From: a virus
Virus record (IMG/VR): IMGVR_UViG_3300044631_000905
Coordinates: 1-64,000 of that record
Direction: 5' to 3' (one strand)
Length of the DNA stretch: 64,000 nucleotides
Positions 58,808 to 64,000 of the stretch are shown here, one piece after another. The translations under genes were made by a program, and so were the position numbers. Within the stretch, counting starts at the first letter, position 1, and each line of letters opens with the position of its first letter. A model generated the notes under the pieces. The model saw only the letters and a program-made list of their open reading frames with translations. It ran no database searches and was not told the origin of the DNA.

Positions 58808-59146
58808 ATGAAGGTACAGTCAGCAAAAGCAAAAGGTCGTCGTCTCCAACAGTGGGTCAGAGAAAAACTGATTGAGATGCTTGAAGTTCATCCAGAAGAT
58901 ATTGAAAGTAGATCTATGGGTGCTGGTGGTGAGGATCTCATCATGGCTCGTGCTGCCAGATCAAAATTTCCACATAGTATTGAGTGTAAAAATGTGGAGA
59001 AGCTAAATATCTGGGATGCCTATGAGCAGGCATCGGCCAACTGCGGTGACTATGAACCTCTCGTTGTTATTAAAAAGAATGGTAAAAAACCATTGGCAGT
59101 TATAGACGCAGAGTATTTCATTAGTTTATTCGGAGACAGAAAATGA
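58808..59146 (+). CDS. PD-(D/E)xK-type endonuclease
   Basis: 112 residues. AKGRRLQQWVREKLIEML, GAGGEDLIMARAARSKFPHSIECKN gives the D...ExK catalytic set, then LNIWDAYEQASANCGDYEPLVVIKKNG. Matches the small endonuclease family common after nrdB in cyanomyoviruses. Possible Holliday junction or nick-processing nuclease. Coupled to the next gene by ATGA. Confidence 0.78.
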   Translation: MKVQSAKAKGRRLQQWVREKLIEMLEVHPEDIESRSMGAGGEDLIMARAARSKFPHSIECKNVEKLNIWDAYEQASANCGDYEPLVVIKKNGKKPLAVIDAEYFISLFGDRK

Positions 59147-59814
59147 CGTTAGATCTTCATAACTTTTTCAAGTATTATGATGATGGTAATTCAAACCATG
59201 TGGCAGCAGTTCAGTGGTTAGAAGATAACCTACCAGAACAGTTCATGGATGACGCAGAGACTGATTGGATTGGTATTTTTAGAACAAAACCACCCACTCC
59301 AGCAGTACTCGATGTTCCATACTTTAACCAAGTAGATAACTACAGAGATGCACATAGAACTTGTAACAGTTCATCGTGCGCTATGTGTCTTGCTTTCCTC
59401 AAGCCAGGCAGTATCAAGGGCGATGATGAATATGTCAAGAAAGTGTTTGCTATTGGTGACACAACTGACCATGCCGTACAGACGAAAGTTCTCGCAGGTT
59501 ATGGTATTAAGTCACACTTTAGCTATAATCTTTCTTTTGCTGACATTGATAAGAGCCTTGATAGAGGCAAACCCGTTGTTATTGGTATTCTCCACAGGGG
59601 TTCTTTATCTGCTCCTACTGGTGGGCACATGTGTGTAGTGATTGGTAAGACACCAGATGGCAAGGGATATTATGTTAATGATCCATATGGTTCTCTCAAC
59701 GATAACTATACTGGTCCAGTAACAAATGGTAAGAAGACCATTTACACCAAAGCAGTTCTCAAGCATCGCTGGTGCCCAGGTGGCAACGATGGTTGGGGTC
59801 GTATTTTTGACTGA
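59143..59814 (+). CDS. C39-like cysteine peptidase with shared N-terminal domain
   Basis: 223 residues. Residues 1-45 (LDLHNFFKYYDDGNSNHVAAVQWLEDNLP) match the N-terminus of the lysozyme gene that follows. Then VPYFNQVDNYRDAHRTCNSSSCAM (catalytic Cys region), GGHMCVVIG (His) and YYVNDPYGS (Asp) match C39-like papain-fold peptidases. It may cut cell-wall peptides or process phage proteins. No signal peptide. Confidence 0.8.
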   Translation: MTLDLHNFFKYYDDGNSNHVAAVQWLEDNLPEQFMDDAETDWIGIFRTKPPTPAVLDVPYFNQVDNYRDAHRTCNSSSCAMCLAFLKPGSIKGDDEYVKKVFAIGDTTDHAVQTKVLAGYGIKSHFSYNLSFADIDKSLDRGKPVVIGILHRGSLSAPTGGHMCVVIGKTPDGKGYYVNDPYGSLNDNYTGPVTNGKKTIYTKAVLKHRWCPGGNDGWGRIFD

Positions 59815-59832
59815 TAATAAAGGAGAACAACA

Positions 59833-60507
59833 ATGGCAAGAGTAGATTTACACAATTTCTTCAAATTCTATGATGAGAAGAACCCCAACCATGTGAAAGC
59901 AGTTCAGTGGTTGGAAGATAACCTCCCAGTCAAGTTCCTTGAGGACAATGTAGATTGGGCGGAAATTTACAGAGGAAAAAAGACTAGTGCTGGATCAGCC
60001 CCTGCTGCTCCAGCTGCTTCTGCTCCAGTAGCGGGCGGCGATGACATGCCTATGATGGGCATTAAGTTAATCAAAGAGTTTGAAGGATGCCATCTCAAGG
60101 CATATCCAGATCCTCTAACTGGTGGTCTGCCAATCACTATTGGTTGGGGATCTACCCGTAAGAAGGATGGTTCAGCATTCAAACTTGGTGATCAAATCAC
60201 TCAACAAGAAGCAGATGATCTGCTAATCAGTCAGTGTAAGAACCAGTTTCTTCCTGCCCTTCGTAAGATCCCACATTGGAATGAAATGTCAGATGGAAAA
60301 AGAGGCGCTCTGCTCAGCTTTGCTTATAATCTCGGCGCTGGTTTCTACGGTGGCGATAACTTTAATACTATTACTAAACGCCTGAAGAATAAAGAGTGGG
60401 ACCTAGTGCCCGATGCTCTCTATCTCTACAGAAATCCTGGATCTAATGTAGAAGCAGGACTTGCTCGTAGAAGAAAAGCAGAAGGTGATGCTTGGAAGAA
60501 GGGTTGA
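59833..60507 (+). CDS. Lysozyme (GH24, T4 gpe-like) with shared N-terminal domain
   Basis: 224 residues. Residues 1-48 repeat the DLHNFFKFYD...AVQWLEDNLP domain of the peptidase, followed by an Ala/Pro linker. The catalytic domain has KEFEGCHLKAYPDPLTGG and PITIGWGST with the Glu-8-Asp-Thr layout of GH24 lysozymes, then LLSFAYNLGAGF and LARRRKAEGD. It degrades peptidoglycan, either in lysis or in entry. Confidence 0.88.
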   Translation: MARVDLHNFFKFYDEKNPNHVKAVQWLEDNLPVKFLEDNVDWAEIYRGKKTSAGSAPAAPAASAPVAGGDDMPMMGIKLIKEFEGCHLKAYPDPLTGGLPITIGWGSTRKKDGSAFKLGDQITQQEADDLLISQCKNQFLPALRKIPHWNEMSDGKRGALLSFAYNLGAGFYGGDNFNTITKRLKNKEWDLVPDALYLYRNPGSNVEAGLARRRKAEGDAWKKG

Positions 60508-60514
60508 CACCCAG

Positions 60515-60521
60515 CTAAATA
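60515..60521 (+). promoter_or_regulatory. Late promoter motif CTAAATA before 60664 leader
   Basis: CTAAATA follows the lysozyme stop. If used, it starts a 140-nt leader before ATG 60664. Confidence 0.4.
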
Positions 60522-60534
60522 AGTGATATCATGA

Positions 60535-60661
60535 AGACCCACCCCTAAAAAGGTGGGTCTCACATTATGAGAAGGTGATGTGACAATTTGTGCCCAGGAG
60601 ATTGCCCCTTGAGAAAGGGGAAGTGCGCTTTCTCTATTGGGATGTAGAGTTCAATAACTAT
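60535..60661 (+). other. Structured 5' region before the 60664 gene
   Basis: No open frame longer than a few codons. A 9-bp stem AGACCCACC/GGTGGGTCT (60535-60560) is followed by a second region that can form CCCCTT/AAGGGG or, alternatively, GAGAAAG/CTTTCTC. These two pairings share bases and exclude each other. A regulatory leader is possible; no known riboswitch class was recognised. Confidence 0.4.
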
Positions 60662-60663
60662 TA

Positions 60664-61305
60664 ATGCCAAACACTTTTACACTTGTAGCCCTGCCCCTTT
60701 TGGCAACGGTTACAACCACCTCGGCAACACTGCCCGTGTTTCCACCTCCTCCTGTTCAGGGTCCTCCCCCATTTGCTATTATCAAGGAGTTTGAAACAAA
60801 GACAGCGACCAAAGCGGTTGCTCCCGAAAAACCAAAAGAGAAAAGGCTAATTTGTAAGGGGTGTTCTGACAACGAGAACATTGCTCTCAATTATTTCCAG
60901 GACGCTGGAATTAAAGACAGAAACGCCCTTGCTACTATTCTAGGTAATATTAGACAAGAATCTACATTCGTGCCTAATATTTGCGAAGGTGGTAGCAGGA
61001 CCAGTTATCATGGCTGCCGTTTAGGTGGTTATGGTCTGATCCAATGGACATCTGCCGATCGTTATCATGGATTGGGTGATTTTGCTAAGAGGTATGGTGG
61101 TTCTCCATCAACACTTCCTACGCAACTTCGTTATCTAACGACTGAGGTTCAATGGAAACGAATTGAAAACAGGATGAAAACTCCTGGTAAATCTATCAAT
61201 CGTTACATGGACTATGCGTATAGTTGGATTGGCTGGGGCATTCATGGTGCTCGTACATCATATGCCCATGATTATGCTTCCAGACTGATCACGGTAGAAG
61301 TTTGA
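60664..61305 (+). CDS. Exported phage tail lysozyme-like protein
   Basis: 213 residues. A hydrophobic N-terminus (residues about 5-23) followed by a Pro-rich stretch may be an export signal or linker. The C-terminal domain NYFQDAGIKDRNALATILGN, ICEGG, GCRLGGYGLIQWTSADRYHGL resembles the phage tail lysozyme (Phage_lysozyme2) fold. Third hydrolase in a row; the different N-terminus suggests another route to the wall. Confidence 0.75.
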   Translation: MPNTFTLVALPLLATVTTTSATLPVFPPPPVQGPPPFAIIKEFETKTATKAVAPEKPKEKRLICKGCSDNENIALNYFQDAGIKDRNALATILGNIRQESTFVPNICEGGSRTSYHGCRLGGYGLIQWTSADRYHGLGDFAKRYGGSPSTLPTQLRYLTTEVQWKRIENRMKTPGKSINRYMDYAYSWIGWGIHGARTSYAHDYASRLITVEV

Positions 61306-61313
61306 CAAACTGA

Positions 61314-61320
61314 ATAAATA
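61314..61320 (+). promoter_or_regulatory. Late promoter motif ATAAATA
   Basis: ATAAATA lies 30 nt before ATG 61351 and directly precedes a G-rich/C-rich hairpin. Confidence 0.45.
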
Positions 61321-61350
61321 GGGGGGTGCTGTCACACCCCCCCCCCCCCC
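61321..61350. repeat. G6/C14 hairpin and 14-base C homopolymer before ATG 61351
   Basis: GGGGGGTG pairs with CACCCCCC-type sequence (a CA dinucleotide intervenes), and 14 consecutive C (61337-61350) touch the ATG. No Shine-Dalgarno site can fit. Tract length could vary naturally or be a sequencing artefact. Confidence 0.8.
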
Positions 61351-61761
61351 ATGCCTCAGTTTAATTTCCAAATCGGAAAGAAAAAAACTAGCATGAAAGA
61401 TATGATGATAATATCTGGAGTGCTTCTTTTTGTTGTATCTGGAATAGCAGCATTCACAAATCTGCCAAAAGAAAAAGCGTGGTGTGCTGTAGATCAATTG
61501 ACAAGACCACTAAATATTGATATACTTGAAGATGTAAAACTTGAAATTGAAGAGATCCGTGCTTGCCGTGCCGAAAAAGCAGTTGGTGATGCTATAGAAA
61601 AATTTAAGAAAGAGACAGGATGGAAACCTGTGGAGATCTTACCTCCAAGATATTCCGAGAAACCAATAGACACTACGGTGTGCTATACTGATGATTGTAA
61701 ATCATTAGGTGGTGAAATGAGACTTTGTGCTCCATGGCTTGACGACTGCCTAAAGCAGTAG
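61351..61761 (+). CDS. Membrane-anchored protein with Cys-rich tail, spanin-like candidate
   Basis: 136 residues. A basic start (QIGKKKTSMKD), one membrane segment (MMIISGVLLFVVSGIAAF, about 18-35), a helical charged middle (DVKLEIEEIRACRAEKAV, AIEKFKKETG) and a C-terminal VCYTDDCKSLGG...CAPWLDDC. Coming right after the hydrolases, it could be a lysis accessory such as an inner-membrane spanin; that is inference. No family recognised. Confidence 0.6.
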   Translation: MPQFNFQIGKKKTSMKDMMIISGVLLFVVSGIAAFTNLPKEKAWCAVDQLTRPLNIDILEDVKLEIEEIRACRAEKAVGDAIEKFKKETGWKPVEILPPRYSEKPIDTTVCYTDDCKSLGGEMRLCAPWLDDCLKQ

Positions 61762-61767
61762 TATAAT
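61739..61767 (+). promoter_or_regulatory. Sigma70-type promoter for the tRNA cluster
   Basis: TTGACG (61739-61744), 17-nt spacer, TATAAT (61762-61767). The -35 overlaps the end of the upstream gene. Predicted start lies a few bases before tRNA-Arg. Confidence 0.82.
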
Positions 61768-61779
61768 ATCCACATACAT

Positions 61780-61853
61780 GCTTCAGTAACTCAGTGGACA
61801 AGAGTATCCGCCTTCTAAGCGGTTAGCCGTTGGTTCGAATCCAACCTGAAGCG
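61780..61853 (+). tRNA. tRNA-Arg (TCT)
   Basis: Acceptor GCTTCAG/CTGAAGC, anticodon loop with TCT in CCGCCTTCTAAGCGG, T-arm GGTTCGAATCC. No CCA encoded. Reads AGA codons. Confidence 0.93.
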
Positions 61854-61857
61854 CCTC

Positions 61858-61938
61858 GTCGGTGTGGCGGAATTGGTAGACGCGCTGGGTTTAGGTTCCA
61901 GTGACTAGTTCGTGGAGGTTCAAGTCCTCTCACCGACA
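61858..61938 (+). tRNA. tRNA-Leu (TAG)
   Basis: Acceptor GTCGGTG/CACCGAC, anticodon TAG in CTGGGTTTAGGTTCCAG, a long variable region and T-arm GGTTCAAGTCC. Reads CTA codons. Confidence 0.93.
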
Positions 61939-61940
61939 TC

Positions 61941-62012
61941 GGGAGATTAACTCAGCGGTAGAGTGGCTGCCTTACAAGCAGTAAGTCGTTGGTTCGAATC
62001 CGACATTTCCCA
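61941..62012 (+). tRNA. tRNA-Val (TAC)
   Basis: Acceptor GGGAGAT/ATTTCCC with one G-T pair, anticodon TAC in GCTGCCTTACAAGCAG, T-arm GGTTCGAATCC. Reads GTA codons. It starts only 2 nt after tRNA-Leu. Confidence 0.92.
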
Positions 62013-62040
62013 TTAACTTCTAGAGGTTAAATGAAAAACA

Positions 62041-62292
62041 ATGTTATCTGTAAGATGCCGCCTTTGTGGCAAGGAGCTAGAGGCTCACCCAGTCAAGACT
62101 AGATCATGTGGATGTCCAAATATGACATCCATAACTGGTGATAAAATTTCGGCATTAGACTTGTCTGAAGTTGTGTTGCTGAATTCTGAAAAGAATGTTA
62201 AGAAACAACCAATGTTGTCAAATGCTGACCTAAAATATCAAGAGGAGCGCCGCCAACGCAAAGTCCGAAAACTTGATTACGAGGTCCGTTAA
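62041..62292 (+). CDS. Conserved cyanophage zinc-ribbon-like protein
   Basis: 83 residues: MLSVRCRLCGKELEAHPVKTRSCGCPNMTSITGDKISALDLSEVVLLNS and a basic C-terminal YQEERRQRKVRKLDYEVR. The CRLC...CGC spacing fits a metal knuckle. Very typical of cyanomyoviruses; function unknown. It sits between tRNA genes and is TAATG-coupled to the next gene. Confidence 0.78.
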   Translation: MLSVRCRLCGKELEAHPVKTRSCGCPNMTSITGDKISALDLSEVVLLNSEKNVKKQPMLSNADLKYQEERRQRKVRKLDYEVR

Positions 62293-62492
62293 TGATCAAT
62301 CTTCACCAACGCTACAATCACTATCTACATACGAACAAAAAACATGATCGTGTGAACGAAAAAGTTATAGGGTATGGGTGGACAGATAATGGTTCAGAAT
62401 TGACTGGTTACTATGTCTTGACAGAACACCATAAGTTGTTCTATAATCTTCAAGAACAATTTGAATATATGGAAGGGTGGTCGAGTGGTTGA
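62292..62492 (+). CDS. Small protein overlapping tRNA-Ser
   Basis: 66 residues (MINLHQRYNHYLHTNKKHDRVNEKVIGYGWTDNGSELTGYYVLTEHHKLFYNLQEQFEYMEGWSSG). TAATG coupling to the upstream gene. Its last codons and stop are read inside tRNA-Ser (overlap 22 nt). No family recognised. The coding claim rests on coupling and length. Confidence 0.55.
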   Translation: MINLHQRYNHYLHTNKKHDRVNEKVIGYGWTDNGSELTGYYVLTEHHKLFYNLQEQFEYMEGWSSG

Positions 62493-62555
62493 TGGCTCTA
62501 GTCTTGAAAACTAGCGATGTGAGAGCATCCGTGGGTTCGAATCCCACCCCTTCCG
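62471..62555 (+). tRNA. tRNA-Ser (TGA)
   Basis: Acceptor GGAAGGG/CCCTTCC, anticodon TGA in CTAGTCTTGAAAACTAG, long variable arm, T-arm GGGTTCGAATCCC. Reads TCA codons. Separated from the other tRNAs by two small genes. Confidence 0.93.
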
Positions 62556-62570
62556 TTAACCTTCTCTTAG

Positions 62571-62599
62571 TTGACATAATCTAAAGAGAGTGTTAAAAT
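62571..62599 (+). promoter_or_regulatory. Strong sigma70-type promoter before the porin
   Basis: TTGACA (62571-62576), 17-nt spacer, TAAAAT (62594-62599). The -35 is a perfect consensus. It is followed by a leader with the stem ACCGTAC/GTACGGT (62612-62636). This suggests early expression by host polymerase. Confidence 0.85.
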
Positions 62600-62668
62600 C
62601 TGCCAGACGTGACCGTACCTCAATTAATTGTACGGTAACTCGTTATGTACTATAGAACAAAAACATTT

Positions 62669-64000
62669 ATGAAACTCAAACAACTGATGCTCGCACCTGT
62701 TGCTCTGGGAATGGTTGCTCCTGTTGCTGCGAATGCCGCAGATCTCAATATGGCAGCAGTCAATCAATACACTTCCTCAGAACAAGTCTCAAGCATCAAA
62801 CAACTTTCTGATGTCCAACCTACGGATTGGGCTTATCAGGCACTTAGCAATCTTGTTGAGCGTTATGGTTGCGTTGCTGGTTATGAAAACGGAACTTACC
62901 TTGGTGGTAAGGCAATGACCCGTTTTGAGGCAGCAGCACTTCTGAATGCTTGTCTGGATCGTGTGACTGAAGTGACCGATGAACTCTCTCGTCTGATGAA
63001 TGAGTTCCAGAATGAACTGACTGTTCTTCGTGGTCGTGTTGCTAAACTGGAGAAGCAAACCGCTGCTCTTCAGGCACAGCAGTTTTCCACTACTACCAAA
63101 CTGCGTGGTGAAGCAACTTTCGTTCTCGGTGGTGTAGAAGGTGCCCGTCTTGCCAACAATACTAACGTTGGTAACACCGCTTTCAACTATGATGTTCGCC
63201 TGAACTTTGACACCTCCTTCACTGGTAAGGATCTGTTGAAGACTCGTCTGCGTTCTGGCAACTTCTCTTCACAACCTTTCGGTTCTTCTTCTTCGCTGTT
63301 CAAACTTGATAAAGCAGAGAGTACTTCCAATCAAGTACAACTTGATCGTCTCTACTACAGCTTCCCTGCACTTTCTAAGGGCGTGACTCTGACTGCTGGT
63401 GCTCTGGTTCGTAACACAGAGATGGCATGGACTCCTTCTGCTTACAAGTCCGACATTCTGGACTTCTTCCAAGTTGCTGGCGCTCCTGGAGTTTATAACA
63501 AGGCAACTGGTTCTGGTTTTGGTATTCAGTATGCTCAACCTGGCAAGAAAGGTGGTATTGTTGCTGGTCTGAACTATGTTGCCCAGAACGGTTCGGATAG
63601 TTCCAAGGGTCAATTTGATGAGACTGGTGCTCTGAATACTCTGGCACAAATCGGTTATCGTGCTCCCCAGTACGGTATTGCTTTCGGTTATCGTTATGGT
63701 ACAGAAGGAACCCGTGTTCGTACCTTCAACGCTATCAACGGTGGTTCTGGTAACCTTGCTGCTGGTCAATCTTCTAACAGTTATGCCATCAACGCTTACT
63801 GGCAACCTAAGACTTCTGGTATCGTACCTTCGATCTCTGGTGCTTATGGTTGGAACGATGTTAGCCTGAATGCTGCTGGTCGTACCACTCCTACTGGTGC
63901 TACCAACTCCCAGACTTGGTTTGCTGGTCTTCAGTGGAGCGATGTATTCGCCAAGGGTAACGCTGCTGGTTTCGCCATCGGTGCTCCTGGCAACGCTGCT
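62669..64000 (+). CDS. Cyanobacterial-type SLH/OprB porin, 3' end cut by window
   Basis: Open for 444 codons from ATG 62669 to the window end. A signal peptide (about 1-23, ending ANA) is followed by an SLH-type domain (LSDVQPTDWAYQALSNLVER, then MTRFEAAALLNACLDR, residues about 46-98), a coiled coil (about 100-138) and the start of an OprB-type beta barrel with alternating strands (FNYDVRLNFDTSF, GVTLTAGALV, GYRAPQYGIAFGYRYG). This is the architecture of picocyanobacterial outer-membrane porins (SomA-like, iron-uptake porin type). It would insert in the host outer membrane. Roles could include nutrient uptake or blocking superinfection; inference. CGT/GGT/ACT-rich codons suggest high expression or host origin. 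Confidence 0.88.
   Translation, partial: MKLKQLMLAPVALGMVAPVAANAADLNMAAVNQYTSSEQVSSIKQLSDVQPTDWAYQALSNLVERYGCVAGYENGTYLGGKAMTRFEAAALLNACLDRVTEVTDELSRLMNEFQNELTVLRGRVAKLEKQTAALQAQQFSTTTKLRGEATFVLGGVEGARLANNTNVGNTAFNYDVRLNFDTSFTGKDLLKTRLRSGNFSSQPFGSSSSLFKLDKAESTSNQVQLDRLYYSFPALSKGVTLTAGALVRNTEMAWTPSAYKSDILDFFQVAGAPGVYNKATGSGFGIQYAQPGKKGGIVAGLNYVAQNGSDSSKGQFDETGALNTLAQIGYRAPQYGIAFGYRYGTEGTRVRTFNAINGGSGNLAAGQSSNSYAINAYWQPKTSGIVPSISGAYGWNDVSLNAAGRTTPTGATNSQTWFAGLQWSDVFAKGNAAGFAIGAPGNAA

Noticed and set aside
60508-60663. A known riboswitch class (for example a glutamine-type aptamer) in the leader
   Set aside because: I could not match the conserved core of any class, so only a generic structured leader is reported.
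1-64000. Prophage or integration signals (integrase, attachment sites, host flank)
   Set aside because: No integrase or repeat at the tRNAs was seen, and T4-like cyanophages are lytic. The porin is treated as phage cargo with the caveat in the findings.
1-64000. CRISPR arrays, insertion sequences, photosynthesis genes (psbA/psbD, hli)
   Set aside because: No regularly spaced repeats, transposase motifs or photosystem proteins were recognised in this window; they may lie outside it.

Overview
The window is a continuous piece of a T4-like myovirus of marine picocyanobacteria (Synechococcus/Prochlorococcus cyanomyovirus type). The evidence is the T4 core gene order (gp13-14-15-16-17-18-19-20-21-22-23, gp3-uvsY-uvsW-gp55-gp47-gp46, gp45-gp44-gp62-regA, gp43-uvsX-gp41, gp61-nrdA-nrdB). 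Between these core genes sit cargo genes typical of cyanophages (mazG, hsp20, a cobS-like AAA ATPase, speD, DUF3110). All genes found lie on the + strand, usually with ATGA or TAATG overlaps. Both ends are cut inside genes: a tail-fibre-like protein at the left, and at the right a cyanobacterial SLH/OprB-type porin with its own sigma70-like promoter.

Layout. 1-5262: receptor-binding/adhesin region, AT-rich, with a fibre, three tandem paralogues, a chaperone-like protein and two 2OG-Fe(II) oxygenase-like proteins. 5312-24232: virion assembly (neck, terminase, sheath, tube, portal, protease, scaffold, capsid, tail completion), interspersed with an endonuclease VII-like gene, a thermonuclease and chains of tiny membrane proteins. 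24229-30440: recombination and late transcription (uvsY, uvsW, gp55, gp47/46). 30497-34345: a VWA/metallopeptidase-like and CobS-like pair. 34326-39726: clamp, clamp loader, speD, a RimK-like ligase, Dam and RegA. 39833-46681: hsp20, three Sm-like paralogues, DNA polymerase, UvsX, helicase and MazG. 46724-50043: an unassigned nuclease-like gene followed by a ligase-like and NMN-adenylyltransferase-like pair. 50040-54188: small structural or unknown genes and an Ig-like virion protein. 54185-59146: primase, ribonucleotide reductase and an endonuclease. 59143-61761: a set of cell-wall hydrolases. 61739-62555: four tRNAs (Arg-TCT, Leu-TAG, Val-TAC, Ser-TGA) with two small genes. 62571-64000: the porin.

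Regulation is unusually legible. A (C/A/G)TAAATA late-promoter motif occurs about 20-45 nt upstream of most virion genes, which matches the encoded late sigma factor gp55 and the clamp gp45. Well-formed sigma70-type promoters precede gp55, the Sm-like/DNA polymerase operon, the tRNA cluster and the porin. Several hairpins carry a promoter element in their loop or at their edge, while their 3' arm supplies the Shine-Dalgarno sequence of the next gene. Read-through RNA would therefore fold the ribosome site into a stem (often a terminator), whereas RNA started from the late promoter would lack the 5' arm. The clearest case precedes the endonuclease VII-like gene and resembles the known T4 gene 49 arrangement.
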